From: Clostridia bacterium | GTDB lineage: Bacteria > Bacillota > Clostridia > Lachnospirales > Lachnospiraceae | DNA: 64,000 nucleotides | Reading direction: 5' to 3' | Assembly: GCA_910575245.1 (NCBI GenBank) | Contig: CAJTEN010000020.1 | Location: 50,889 to 114,888 of the forward strand | Part shown: in pieces, positions 16,720-26,115 of the stretch | Layout: each line of letters begins with the position of its first letter | How positions within the stretch are numbered: the stretch's first letter is position 1 | Translations under genes and position numbers: made by a program | Notes under the pieces: model-generated | The model's database searches: none | What the model was told of the DNA's origin: nothing | What the model saw: the letters and a program-made list of their open reading frames with translations, nothing else

Positions 16720-18462
16720 TTATTTCTTCTCGTCGAAATCCCCGCCGCCGCTGGTCTGGGATTCATATACTTCACGATAGATCTCGTTGTCACGAAGCAA
16801 TTCCTCATGGGTGCCGTATCCGTTGATCTTTCCATTTTCCATAAGAATAATGTGATCCGCATGTTGTACACTGGATACACGCTGTGCAATGATCAGCTTC
16901 GTCGTATCCGGAATCTCCTTTGCAAAAGCCTCCCGGATTTTCGCGTCCGTAGCGGTATCCACGGCGCTGGTACTGTCATCCAGAATCAATACCTTGGGCT
17001 TCTTAAGCAGCGCCCTGGCGATACACAGACGTTGTTTCTGTCCGCCGGACACGTTGGAACCTCCTTGTTCTATGTAGGTGTGATACCCTTCCGGCATTTT
17101 CTCCACAAATTCATCTGCGCAGGCAAGCCGGCATACACGCCGGCATTCCTCCTCACTGGCATCCGCATTGCCCCAGCGAAGGTTCTCAAGGATCGTTCCC
17201 GAGAAAAGGACATTTTTCTGTAATACGACCGACACCTGATTACGCAGACTGTCCATGTCATACTCCCGCACGTCACGGCCGCCCACGAGAACCGTACCAG
17301 ATGACACATCATACAGCCGGCTGATCAGATTGACCAGACTGGTCTTGGAACTTCCCGTTCCGCCAAGAATACCGACCGTCTCACCCGCTTTGATCTTTAT
17401 ATTGATATCATGTAATACCGACTTGCTGCCATCCTCATAATAAGAAAAATTCACATCACGGAACTCTATATCACCGCTGGGTACATCGTAAATCGGATTA
17501 ACCGGATTGGCCAGATCGCTCTTTTCATTCAAGACCTCACTGATACGCCTTGCGCTGGCGATACTCATACTCATCATGACGAAGATCATGGCAACCATCA
17601 TCAGGCTCATCAGAATATTCATACAGTATGTCATCAGGCTCATCAGTTCTCCTGTTGTCAGTTCACTTTGCACGATCATCCTGGCGCCCATCCAGCTGAT
17701 CAGCAGGATGCAGGTATAGACGGTAAACTGCATGACCGGCATATTCAGAACAACCTGCCGCTCCGCTTTCAGGAAAATATCATAGATCCCCTGGCTGGCC
17801 TTCTTCAGTTTGGAAGTCTCATACTCTTCCCTGACATACGCCTTGACAACACGGATCGCGCTCACATTCTCCTGCACGGAAGCGTTGAGTTCATCGTACT
17901 TCGGAAACGCCAACTGGAAATATTTCATCGCCTTTTTAATGATGAAGAAAAGAACGATTGCCAGAAGCACAAGCGCGATCAGATATACTGTGGCAAGTCT
18001 GGCATTGATCAGATAAGCCATCGCCATTGCACAGATCATGCTGATCGGTGCACGGAAGCAGATACGCAGAAGCATCTGATAGGCCTGCTGCAGGTTCGTC
18101 ACATCCGTGGTAAGCCTGGTCACCAGTCCCGCCGTGCTGAACTTATCCAGATTCGAGAAAGAGAATGTCTGGATATTGTCAAACATCGCCTGTCTTAAGT
18201 TACGGGCGAAGCCCGTAGACGCCCTGGCTCCGAATTTCCCTCCCATAATACCGCAGAACAGGCCCAACAGCGCCGCCCCCACCATAAAAACTCCTACCAA
18301 ATAAATATGGCGCATATCTCCGGCCTCCACACCGTCATCGATAATAGAAGCCATCATAAGAGGAATCACCATCTCGAAAAAAACTTCCATAATCATAAAG
18401 ACCGGCGTCAGAATGGACGCCTTCTTAAATTCTTTAATCTGCGCCGCCAATGTTTTGATCAT
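16720..18462 (-). CDS. ABC exporter half-transporter with degenerate ATP site (subunit A of a heterodimer)
   Basis: 580 aa with a six-helix membrane domain and an ATPase domain. Walker A reads GGTGSSKTS (Ser for the usual Gly before Lys) and Walker B reads VLILDDSTSAVD, with Asp instead of the catalytic Glu; the signature is VSGGQKQRLCIARALL. Such substitutions are expected in the non-hydrolysing subunit of heterodimeric exporters such as LmrCD, BmrCD and TmrAB, whereas the downstream partner is canonical. It has its own promoter at 18558-18586. Confidence 0.92.
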   Translation of the reverse strand: MIKTLAAQIKEFKKASILTPVFMIMEVFFEMVIPLMMASIIDDGVEAGDMRHIYLVGVFMVGAALLGLFCGIMGGKFGARASTGFARNLRQAMFDNIQTFSFSNLDKFSTAGLVTRLTTDVTNLQQAYQMLLRICFRAPISMICAMAMAYLINARLATVYLIALVLLAIVLFFIIKKAMKYFQLAFPKYDELNASVQENVSAIRVVKAYVREEYETSKLKKASQGIYDIFLKAERQVVLNMPVMQFTVYTCILLISWMGARMIVQSELTTGELMSLMTYCMNILMSLMMVAMIFVMMSMSIASARRISEVLNEKSDLANPVNPIYDVPSGDIEFRDVNFSYYEDGSKSVLHDINIKIKAGETVGILGGTGSSKTSLVNLISRLYDVSSGTVLVGGRDVREYDMDSLRNQVSVVLQKNVLFSGTILENLRWGNADASEEECRRVCRLACADEFVEKMPEGYHTYIEQGGSNVSGGQKQRLCIARALLKKPKVLILDDSTSAVDTATDAKIREAFAKEIPDTTKLIIAQRVSSVQHADHIILMENGKINGYGTHEELLRDNEIYREVYESQTSGGGDFDEKK

Positions 18463-18557
18463 GATGTATAACCAACTCCTTTCCGGTATATCTTAATATT
18501 TTATATCTTCCTGTATCCCGGCTTTTTAGAAAGCACAGGATAAGTACCTGTTGTTAC

Positions 18558-18586
18558 ATTATTCACTAAATGATAATTATTGTCAA
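18558..18586 (-). promoter_or_regulatory. Promoter of the ABC exporter operon
   Basis: On the minus strand TTGACA, 17 bases, AATAAT. The -10 box lies about 95 bases upstream of the ATG. It overlaps an A+T-rich imperfect palindrome (ATGATAATTAT), a possible operator. Confidence 0.65.
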
Positions 18587-18723
18587 AGGCTTCACAGAAT
18601 TTTCACAAGTCTTCATGGGAATTTTAGATTTGTTTCACCGCAATTTTCTCTTTGTCAAGGACTCATGTCATTTATGGCCGAAAAATGAAGCAGAATCTGC
18701 AATACTTTTATGAAAAATGGAAA

Positions 18724-18752
18724 TTGAAATTCTGTCTTTACGGTGCTAAGAT
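18724..18752 (+). promoter_or_regulatory. Promoter of the nucleoside importer operon
   Basis: TTGAAA, 17 bases, TAAGAT, ending 86 bases before the lipoprotein start. Between the two divergent promoters (18590-18720) I see no riboswitch or other feature. Confidence 0.55.
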
Positions 18753-18838
18753 TATAAAACATTAACGATATGTCCTTCGCAGAATCCCTGAAAATAAGGT
18801 TTTCAGAGGGACATGCCCACAACAGAGAGGAGATTATT

Positions 18839-20089
18839 ATGAAAAAGAAAGCTTTAGCACTGATTCTTTCTTCTGTAATGGCGCTTTCATTATTCGGCTG
18901 CGGCAGCGGTGACGCTCAGCCCGCCACGGATGAAACCGCAACAGAAGATACTACCGGCAGCACAGACGAAGCCGCAGAAGAGCCTGCCGCTGACGCAGAA
19001 GCTGAGGATGAGACCACGGACGAAGCCGCTGAGGCCGAGGACGAAGAGGCCGGCGGTGAGGCAGCCTTAAAAATCGCTATCGTCAGCAGCCCTTCCGGCG
19101 TAGATGACGGCTCCTTCAATGAAGACAACTACAACGGTATCCTTACCTTTATTGAAAGCCACCCCGACTGCACCGTTACTCCGGTACAGGAGACTACCGG
19201 TGATGTTGCGGCAGCCGTACAGGCGGTTGCAGATATCGTGGCAGACTATGATGTTATTGTATGCTGTGGTTTCCAGTTTGCAGGCATTTCCACCATCGCC
19301 GAAGAGAATCCCGATGTTGACTTTATCCTGGTAGACTCTTTCCCGTCTGACGCAGAAGGCAATGAAGTAACCGTGGACAACATCTACGCCATGCAGTTTG
19401 CCGAGCAGGAGTCCGGCTTCTTTGCAGGTATGGCCGCTGCTCTTGAGACAACTACAGGTAAAGTAGCTGTTGTGAATGGTATCGCTTATCCTTCCAACGT
19501 GAACTACCAGTACGGTTTCGAGTGTGGTGTGAAATATGTCAACGAGACCGAAGGCATGAATGTGGAAATCGTAGAACTTGCCTCCTATGCAGGTACAGAT
19601 GTGACAGGCGCCAATGTAGGCGGTAACTATGTAGGATCTTTCGCTGACGAGGCAACCGGCAAGGTAATCGGCAACGCTCTGATTGCCGAGGATGTAGATA
19701 TCGTTTTTGTTGCGGCAGGCGCTTCCGGCAACGGTGTCCTGACAGCAGTAAAAGAAGCTGAAGGCGTACAGTTCATCGGCTGCGACGTAGACCAGTATGA
19801 TGACGGCGCTAACGGTGATTCCAACGTAGTGTTGACGTCTGCACTGAAGGTAATGCACCTGAATGTGGAGCGCGCGCTCAATGCCATTGTAGATGGCAGC
19901 TTTGCCGGCGCTAATGTGACACTGCAGGCTGATACAGATTCCACCGGCTATGTTAAAGAAGACGGCAGATGCCAGTTATCCGCAGAGACAATCACCAAGA
20001 TCGACGCTGCTTATGAGCAGGTAAAAGGCGGCACGATCGTTCCTGCTGCTAACTTCAACGGTGTAACACCCGAAGACTTCACATGGTAG
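18839..20089 (+). CDS. BMP-family nucleoside-binding lipoprotein
   Basis: 416 aa from ATG at 18839, which has AGAGGAG seven bases upstream; the frame is open further upstream but without a binding site. Signal peptide KKKALALILSSVMALSLFGC with the lipidated Cys at 21. An acidic Ala/Thr/Glu/Asp linker covers residues about 22-75. Then comes the BMP fold: IAIVSSPSGVDDGSFNEDNYNGI, VIVCCGFQFAGISTIAEENPDVDFILVDSF, FAEQESGFFAGMAAAL, VFVAAGASGNGVLTAVKE and FIGCDVDQYDDG. It captures purine or other nucleosides for the ABC importer encoded downstream. High expression is suggested by the strong terminator separating it from the ATPase gene. Confidence 0.93.
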   Translation: MKKKALALILSSVMALSLFGCGSGDAQPATDETATEDTTGSTDEAAEEPAADAEAEDETTDEAAEAEDEEAGGEAALKIAIVSSPSGVDDGSFNEDNYNGILTFIESHPDCTVTPVQETTGDVAAAVQAVADIVADYDVIVCCGFQFAGISTIAEENPDVDFILVDSFPSDAEGNEVTVDNIYAMQFAEQESGFFAGMAAALETTTGKVAVVNGIAYPSNVNYQYGFECGVKYVNETEGMNVEIVELASYAGTDVTGANVGGNYVGSFADEATGKVIGNALIAEDVDIVFVAAGASGNGVLTAVKEAEGVQFIGCDVDQYDDGANGDSNVVLTSALKVMHLNVERALNAIVDGSFAGANVTLQADTDSTGYVKEDGRCQLSAETITKIDAAYEQVKGGTIVPAANFNGVTPEDFTW

Positions 20090-20220
20090 AATGATTTAGC
20101 TGCCAGGCAGCTAAATCGCAAGAATTCTGCTGATGCTGCGATTCTTGCTACGTCCTGCTACATTATGAATATAAATATCCGAAGGCTGCAAGAGTTTTCT
20201 CTTGCGGCCTTTTTTATTTT
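20090..20220 (+). terminator. Hairpins and partial terminator inside the nucleoside importer operon
   Basis: Three stem-loops follow the lipoprotein gene: ATTTAGCTG..CAGCTAAAT (20095-20117), GCAAGAAT...ATTCTTGC and a classical terminator AAGGCTGCAAGAG-TTTT-CTCTTGCGGCCTTTTTTATTTT at 20182-20220. It probably lets only part of the transcripts reach the ATPase and permease genes, giving binding protein in excess. Confidence 0.8.
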
Positions 20221-20294
20221 GCCGTATTCTATAAGAAGATGAACCATTTTCTTCTGAAACAATTCACATATTTAATCCAAAGAGAGGTCAACGC

Positions 20295-21833
20295 ATGTCA
20301 GATTACATTATTGAGATGAATCACATCACCAAGCGTTTTCCCGGCATCATTGCCAACGACGATGTATCCATCCAGATCAAAAAAGGCGAAATCTACGCAC
20401 TCCTTGGGGAAAACGGCGCCGGTAAATCCACCCTGATGAGCATGCTTTTCGGTATGTATGAGCCAGACGAAGGCGAGATCATCATCCGTGGTGAAAAGGT
20501 AAAGATTCAGTCTCCCAATCACGCCACAAAACTGAATATCGGTATGGTACACCAGCATTTTAAACTGGTAAGCAACTACACGATCGCCGAAAATATCATT
20601 ATGGGTATGGAACCGGTGAAGAAAACTCTGGGTCTTTTCCCTTCCGTAGACCTGAAGAAAGCCAACGAAGACATCCTGGCTCTCTCCCGCAAATTCGGGC
20701 TGGAAGTGGAGCCCACAAAGGTGATCGAGCAAATCAACGTCTCCATGCAGCAGCGCGTGGAAATTCTCAAAATGCTCTACCGGGAAGCCGAGATCCTGAT
20801 CTTTGACGAACCAACTGCCGTGCTGACTCCTCAGGAGATTGAATTTCTTCTGGAGATTATCAGAAGTCTGCGTGACGATGGCAAGACTATTATTCTGATC
20901 ACCCATAAGCTGGAAGAGATCAAGAAGATTGCGGACCGCTGTGCCATTCTCTGCCGCGGCAGACTGATCGATGTGCTGAATGTGGCTGATACGGATACAA
21001 AGACCATGGCTAATCTGATGGTCGGACGTGAGGTCAGCTTTACCGTGGACAAGCCGGAGCCCGAATTTGGAAAAGAGGTTCTGCGCGTAGAACATCTGAC
21101 CGTCAGGAATGAAGATAAATACGAAGTTGTCAAAGATGTCTCCTTTTCCGTCAGAGAAGGGGAAATCTTCGTAGTCGCAGGCGTTTCCGGAAACGGGCAG
21201 ATTGAACTGGCAGACGCTATAGCGGGCCTTGTGAAGCCTTCCGGCGGCAGGATCTTTTTAAACGGGGAAGATATTACTTCTTATTCCATCCGCAGACGGA
21301 ATCTGTCCGGTATTTCCTATATCCCGGAAGACCGGCACGGCGTGGGACTTGTCATGGACTTTACACTGGCCGACAATCTGGCTTTAAAGAGCTACTTTGA
21401 TGAGCCCTTTTCCCATAAGGGTGTTGTCCGCACAAATGAATTTGCAAAATATGGTGACGGCCTGATCGGGAAATATGACATCCGCAGCAGCCAGGGCAAC
21501 GAAACCATTGTCCGTTCCATGAGCGGCGGCAACCAGCAGAAAGCCATCATCGCAAGAGAGATCGAACTGGATTCCCCTCTTACGATCTTCGTCCAGCCCA
21601 CCCGCGGCTTGGATATCGGCGCCATCGAAAACATCCATAAGCAGATCGTGGAAGAGCGTAACAAGGGCAAGGCAATTCTTCTGATCTCACTGGAACTGGA
21701 TGAGGTCATGAATCTGGCAGACACCATCGGTGTTATCTACAACGGAGTAATCCAGAAGATTGCCGATGCCAGGACTCTCACGCCATCGCAAGTCGGTGAA
21801 TTTATGATGGGAGTGGGCGGGAAGCATAAATAA
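20295..21833 (+). CDS. Nucleoside ABC importer, double ATP-binding protein
   Basis: 512 aa with two ABC domains. The first has Walker A LLGENGAGKSTL, signature-like NVSMQQRVEILKML and Walker B ILIFDEPTAVLTPQE. The second has a degenerate Walker A (VAGVSGNGQIEL), signature MSGGNQQKAIIAREI and altered Walker B (LTIFVQPTRGLDIGA), as is normal for the RbsA/NupO/YufO class. GAGAGG precedes the ATG. It energises uptake with the two permeases that follow. Confidence 0.93.
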   Translation: MSDYIIEMNHITKRFPGIIANDDVSIQIKKGEIYALLGENGAGKSTLMSMLFGMYEPDEGEIIIRGEKVKIQSPNHATKLNIGMVHQHFKLVSNYTIAENIIMGMEPVKKTLGLFPSVDLKKANEDILALSRKFGLEVEPTKVIEQINVSMQQRVEILKMLYREAEILIFDEPTAVLTPQEIEFLLEIIRSLRDDGKTIILITHKLEEIKKIADRCAILCRGRLIDVLNVADTDTKTMANLMVGREVSFTVDKPEPEFGKEVLRVEHLTVRNEDKYEVVKDVSFSVREGEIFVVAGVSGNGQIELADAIAGLVKPSGGRIFLNGEDITSYSIRRRNLSGISYIPEDRHGVGLVMDFTLADNLALKSYFDEPFSHKGVVRTNEFAKYGDGLIGKYDIRSSQGNETIVRSMSGGNQQKAIIAREIELDSPLTIFVQPTRGLDIGAIENIHKQIVEERNKGKAILLISLELDEVMNLADTIGVIYNGVIQKIADARTLTPSQVGEFMMGVGGKHK

Positions 21834-21945
21834 GCCGGTCACTGTTCAAACCGCATCATGCACTATCCCGCATGAGCCATTATGTTGATCCATATAATCA
21901 CAATCGAAGGAATCTGCAAAAGCGGATAAGAGGTATAACGAGAAG

Positions 21946-23067
21946 ATGAAAAAGGACAAAAATCTGTTACATAAAGTAATCCTGCAGACCATTGGCCATG
22001 AGAAAAGGCAGCACTATATGATTCCGGTCTTCACGATCCTGCTCAGCCTGCTCTTCGGTATTCTGGTAATCGCATTGCTTGGCAAGAATCCCCTGCTGGC
22101 CTATTACAATCTGCTTCAGGGCTCCGGGCTTGCCCCGAAGGCTTCCTACGCAGGCCATAAAGGCATGATCACTGATTTCACCAGTTTTCTGAATGCCCTG
22201 ACACCGATGCTTTTCGCGGCGCTGGCGGTACTGATTGCCCTGAAAGCGGGATTGTTCAATATCGGTGTATCCGGCCAGATGCTGGCTGCCGGCTTTACCG
22301 CCACAATCCTGATCGGCTACTCGGCTCTTCCGGCCGTGGCCGCCAAACCGCTGGTAGTATTGATCGGTTTCCTTATAGGTGCGCTGGCAGGCGCACTGGT
22401 CGGTTATCTGAAACACCGATTTAACATCAACGAAGTCGTATCCACAATCATGTTCAATTATATCTTCCAGAATGTCATCAGTTTTCTGATCAACACCTTC
22501 TATGTGGATCCTGTTTCCAGACAGTCCAGAAATGTAGGGCAGGCCGGAAGACTGACTCTTGTGGATGTGGTAGCCGGCGATTATAAAATGGATATTCCCC
22601 TGGGTATTCTGGCTGCGGTGATCGGGATTGCCGTTACCGCTTTCGTCATGAATAAAACTACCCTGGGTTTCGAGATCAAGGCTGTAGGCAGCAGTATCCG
22701 CGCAGCGGAGTATGCCGGGATCCGGGTTGGACGCACCAGGGTTCTTGCCATGATGCTTTCCGGCGGATTCGCGGGCCTTGCAGGCGTCACCTACTATCTG
22801 GGATATTTCGCCTCCATACAGCCCAAAGTGCTGGTCAGTACAGGATATGATGCCATTGCGGTCGCGCTTCTTGGCAACAGCTCCCCCATCGGCATTGTTT
22901 TCTCTTCCTTCCTGATCACAGTCATCTCGAAGGGAAGTACCTATATGAGTTCCACTTCAGGTGTCCAGGCTGAGATCGCATCCGCCATAACCGGTATTAT
23001 CCTGCTGTTTTCCGCCTGCGGCGCTTATGTAAAGTACAAAGTCAACAGATGGAAGGAGGACAACTAA
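21946..23067 (+). CDS. Nucleoside ABC importer permease 1
   Basis: 373 aa, a BPD_transp_2-type permease with about ten hydrophobic segments; FNIGVSGQMLAAGFTATILIGY and FNINEVVSTIMFNYI are typical of the NupP/YufP branch. AGAGG lies some bases before the ATG. It ends one base before the start of the second permease. Confidence 0.92.
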   Translation: MKKDKNLLHKVILQTIGHEKRQHYMIPVFTILLSLLFGILVIALLGKNPLLAYYNLLQGSGLAPKASYAGHKGMITDFTSFLNALTPMLFAALAVLIALKAGLFNIGVSGQMLAAGFTATILIGYSALPAVAAKPLVVLIGFLIGALAGALVGYLKHRFNINEVVSTIMFNYIFQNVISFLINTFYVDPVSRQSRNVGQAGRLTLVDVVAGDYKMDIPLGILAAVIGIAVTAFVMNKTTLGFEIKAVGSSIRAAEYAGIRVGRTRVLAMMLSGGFAGLAGVTYYLGYFASIQPKVLVSTGYDAIAVALLGNSSPIGIVFSSFLITVISKGSTYMSSTSGVQAEIASAITGIILLFSACGAYVKYKVNRWKEDN

Positions 23068-24027
23068 ATGAACACAATCATCATAGACGGCCTATCTTTC
23101 GCTCTTCCGCTGTTTATTATGGCCATCGGCGGTATCTATTGTGAACGAAGCGGCATCACTAATCTGGCCATTGAGGGACTGCAGGGCTTCGGCGCCTTCT
23201 GCGGCGCACTCTTTGCTGTCTGCATTGCGCAATATTTCGCGGGCAACTCACCGGTTCCTTTCTATCTGGCCATGCTCTTTGCCTTCTTAGGCGGCATGCT
23301 CTTTTCCCTGCTGCATGCCATGCTCTGTATTAAGTTCAAGGCTAACCAGGTAATCAGCGGTGTGGTAATCAATATTCTGGCTATGGCGCTCACCGAGTTT
23401 CTGACCAAACAGATCAACGCAAGCTTCTTCGGTGCCGCTTCCAACAAGTTCGTCCTGGGAGTATCTGCCCGCATCACGGTACCGGTGTTATCCGGAATTC
23501 CCTTACTGGGCGCTGTATTCACAAATCTCTATCCCTTTGAGATCGTTATCGCCCTGATTGCGGTCGTCGCATGGTATGTCCTGTACCAGACCAGATTCGG
23601 CCTGCATCTGCGCGCCTGCGGCGATAATCCCCATGCAGTGGATGCCGCCGGCATCGAAGTGAGCCGGGTGCGTCTTATCGCGGTCATGGCTTCCGGTGCT
23701 CTGTCCGGCTTAGGTGGAATCTGTTTCGCTTATTCGATTTCCGCCAACTTTTCTTCCAACATCTATTCCGGATACGGCTATCTGGCCATCGCTGCCCTGA
23801 TCTTCGGCAATTGGAAGATTCTGCCCACCCTGGGCGCATGTCTTCTGTTCGGCTTCGCCCGCTCCGGCGGCTATGAACTTGTGAAATTCCTGGAGATGCC
23901 CAGCAGCTATCAGGATCTGGTAATGGTGCTGCCCTACGTGCTCACGCTGCTGATGCTGATCTTCTTCAGCAAGAAGAATCATTCTCCGAAGGCGTTGGGT
24001 GAGATTTATGATAAAGGCGCCCGGTAA
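23068..24027 (+). CDS. Nucleoside ABC importer permease 2
   Basis: 319 aa, the NupQ/YufQ-type partner: GGIYCERSGITNLAIEGLQGFGAFCGAL near the N-terminus, KANQVISGVVINILA, and LRACGDNPHAVDAAGIEVSRVRLIAVMASGALSGLGG. AAGGAGGACAACTAA precedes the ATG immediately after the permease 1 stop, so the two are translationally coupled. Last gene of the importer operon. Confidence 0.92.
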   Translation: MNTIIIDGLSFALPLFIMAIGGIYCERSGITNLAIEGLQGFGAFCGALFAVCIAQYFAGNSPVPFYLAMLFAFLGGMLFSLLHAMLCIKFKANQVISGVVINILAMALTEFLTKQINASFFGAASNKFVLGVSARITVPVLSGIPLLGAVFTNLYPFEIVIALIAVVAWYVLYQTRFGLHLRACGDNPHAVDAAGIEVSRVRLIAVMASGALSGLGGICFAYSISANFSSNIYSGYGYLAIAALIFGNWKILPTLGACLLFGFARSGGYELVKFLEMPSSYQDLVMVLPYVLTLLMLIFFSKKNHSPKALGEIYDKGAR

Positions 24028-24036
24028 ATAAATTGT

Positions 24037-24086
24037 GAGAGCATTTGCGCCTCGCCGCAGACGGCTTGGAGTGCGCAAATGCTCTC
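24037..24086. terminator. Long stem-loop after the nucleoside importer operon
   Basis: GAGAGCATTTGCGC and GCGCAAATGCTCTC form a perfect 14-bp stem around a 22-base loop. There is no clear U-run, so it may be an RNA-stabilising hairpin as well as a terminator. The rest of the gap to 24181 shows only a short GCCGCC..GGCGGC palindrome. Confidence 0.6.
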
Positions 24087-24180
24087 AACTCTCTGTTTAT
24101 TCTTACACAGGACTTTCTGAATACGCTCAGTTACCCATGCCGCCACCGGCGGCACAAACGATGGGTGAAGCGGCAAATTC

Positions 24181-25287
24181 TCACTCCAGCCCAAACTGCA
24201 TAACCACCGGGTCATGGTCCGAATACTCATAGCCGCAGTCCACATGCCGGTAGGATTCCACAATCACATTATCCGAGACGATAAATCCGTCCAGCGTCAC
24301 CGTATAAGTGGTCTCCTCATTATAAGGCTCGTTGGCATTTCTGCAGGTATTATGGGCTGTATCTGCCGCATCCCCGGCATCATCTATCGCCATCCGGAAG
24401 CCTTCCGGCAGACTCTCTCCCGGAAACGGATAAGCCCACTCCGGTGCATTCTCCGCTATTTCCTTCTTCAGATTATGGTTAAAATCCCCGCCGCATATCA
24501 CATAATTCCCGCCCCGGTAGTCCGCTTCCATATCCTCATAGAGCATGGCCAGTTGTCCTGCCCGGATCTCATCACTGCTTCCATAAGCTGACATATGCAT
24601 ATTGTAGAGGCAGAGCATCCTCCCATCCGCCAACGGAACTCTTGCAATGGAATAGCACCGGTCAAGATCCACAAACTTAGAGAAGGACTCCGATATGGGA
24701 AGGCTTCTTCGGACCGCTTCCGTAATCTGTCCGTCAGAATAAGTCACCAATCCCGCCTTATTCGCTCCATGAGGCTCCCATGGCGGGAAGAACAGAAACG
24801 GTGAATCATAATTCTGGGCATACGTATAACAGTATCCTTCCATAAACTGATTCAACAGTTCCAATTCATCAATATGGTAAGAGCGGGTTCCGTCCCTGTC
24901 CACTTCCTGCAAAAATACAAAATCCGCATCCGCATCCCGTACAACCCCTCCCGCACCACAGATCGCAGCGGTCACACTATCCTTATCCTTTCCCCAGGAA
25001 GACTTGCCGCCATCCATGAAGAAACTGTACTCCGGGCGGTATGCACCGAAACCTACGTTATAAGTCATGACCAGGTAGGATTCTTTCTGCGGAAGAATTT
25101 CTGCTGCGACAGGACTTCCGGAATCCGAATCTTCACCGATTCCACCGCTTTGGTTCACTTCCAGGACCAGTTTGTCCGGAAGTCTGTAATAAGAAGTATA
25201 CACATAGATAACATATCCTCCCAGGATCAGCAGTAATAAAAGAATTATAATACCCGCGCATTTCAACGCTTTTCTCGATTTTCCCAT
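24181..25287 (-). CDS. Membrane-anchored endonuclease/exonuclease/phosphatase-fold protein
   Basis: 368 aa. One N-terminal helix (CAGIIILLLLLILGGYVIYVYTSYY) anchors an extracytoplasmic EEP domain: VMTYNVGFGAY, DFVFLQEVDRDG (metal-binding Glu), CLYNMHMSAYG, YVICGGDFNHNL and SDHDPVVMQF. The family includes DNase I, sphingomyelinases and inositol phosphatases; the substrate is not evident. Transcribed after the potassium uptake genes with a 91-bp gap, so possibly a separate unit. Confidence 0.85.
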   Translation of the reverse strand: MGKSRKALKCAGIIILLLLLILGGYVIYVYTSYYRLPDKLVLEVNQSGGIGEDSDSGSPVAAEILPQKESYLVMTYNVGFGAYRPEYSFFMDGGKSSWGKDKDSVTAAICGAGGVVRDADADFVFLQEVDRDGTRSYHIDELELLNQFMEGYCYTYAQNYDSPFLFFPPWEPHGANKAGLVTYSDGQITEAVRRSLPISESFSKFVDLDRCYSIARVPLADGRMLCLYNMHMSAYGSSDEIRAGQLAMLYEDMEADYRGGNYVICGGDFNHNLKKEIAENAPEWAYPFPGESLPEGFRMAIDDAGDAADTAHNTCRNANEPYNEETTYTVTLDGFIVSDNVIVESYRHVDCGYEYSDHDPVVMQFGLE

Positions 25288-25378
25288 TTCAGACTCCTGC
25301 TACACACTTAGGAATTGTCTTTAAACTTCTGCTTTTGGCCCCATCTGATGAAAAGGTGCACAGGGGTACCGATGCCCG

Positions 25379-26026
25379 TCAGATATGGAACACCTTCTGA
25401 ATCTGCTTCATCGACCCCAGTACCAGCATGGTCTGGCTGTCCGTTATTCCTGTGTCCGGCGTGATCGACAGATTCATCCTGCCGCTTTCTTTAAGCCCCA
25501 TGATATTAATATTATATTTCTTGCGGACATCCAGTTCGCCCACCGTTCTGCCCACCCACTCCTTCGGAACCTGCACTTCGAAGATTGCATGGTCGTTGTC
25601 CAGCTCTATATAATCGAAAATATGATCCGCACTGTAGCGAATCGCCACCCAGTTAGCCAGCTGTTTCTCCGGATAGATGATATCATCTGCCCCGTTCCTT
25701 AAGAGAAACTTCGCATGCACATCGCTGGCCGCCCTGGATACCACCAGCTTCGCTCCCAGCTCCTTCAGAAGAGAGGTAGTCTCCAGCGAACTCTGAAAAT
25801 CGTCTCCGATGGCGACAATGCAGAAATCGAAATTCCGGATACCCAGAGATGTAAGGAAATCCGGATTGGTACTGTCGCCAATCTGCGCATTCGTAACAAA
25901 AGGCAGAATGGCATCCACCCGCCCTTCTCTTCTGTCCACTGCCATCACCTGATGATTCAATGCGTTCAGCTTCTCCGCAATATGTCTGCCGAATCTTCCA
26001 AGTCCCACTAATAAAATTGATTTCAT
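25379..26026 (-). CDS. ktrA: Potassium uptake regulatory subunit, KtrA/TrkA family
   Basis: 215 aa: RCK N domain with dinucleotide motif LLVGLGRFGRHIAEKLNALNHQVMAVDRREG, then a TrkA_C domain from about residue 135 (HAIFEVQVPKEWVGRTVGELDVRKKYNINIMGLK). It gates the membrane channel encoded immediately upstream (90 bp) in response to ATP/ADP or c-di-AMP. It lies in an operon with the TrkH/KtrB gene. Confidence 0.92.
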   Translation of the reverse strand: MKSILLVGLGRFGRHIAEKLNALNHQVMAVDRREGRVDAILPFVTNAQIGDSTNPDFLTSLGIRNFDFCIVAIGDDFQSSLETTSLLKELGAKLVVSRAASDVHAKFLLRNGADDIIYPEKQLANWVAIRYSADHIFDYIELDNDHAIFEVQVPKEWVGRTVGELDVRKKYNINIMGLKESGRMNLSITPDTGITDSQTMLVLGSMKQIQKVFHI

Positions 26027-26115
26027 ATGAATATCCTCTCCTATATCAAATCCTATGCCTTCTTACCGTTTCACGGCCCGGTGGAGGCCTTGCCAAACTG
26101 TCATCTCCGTCACAG

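Noticed and set aside
18463..18769. Possible purine riboswitch before the nucleoside-binding lipoprotein
   Set aside because: The conserved purine aptamer blocks are absent; only two divergent promoters are visible.
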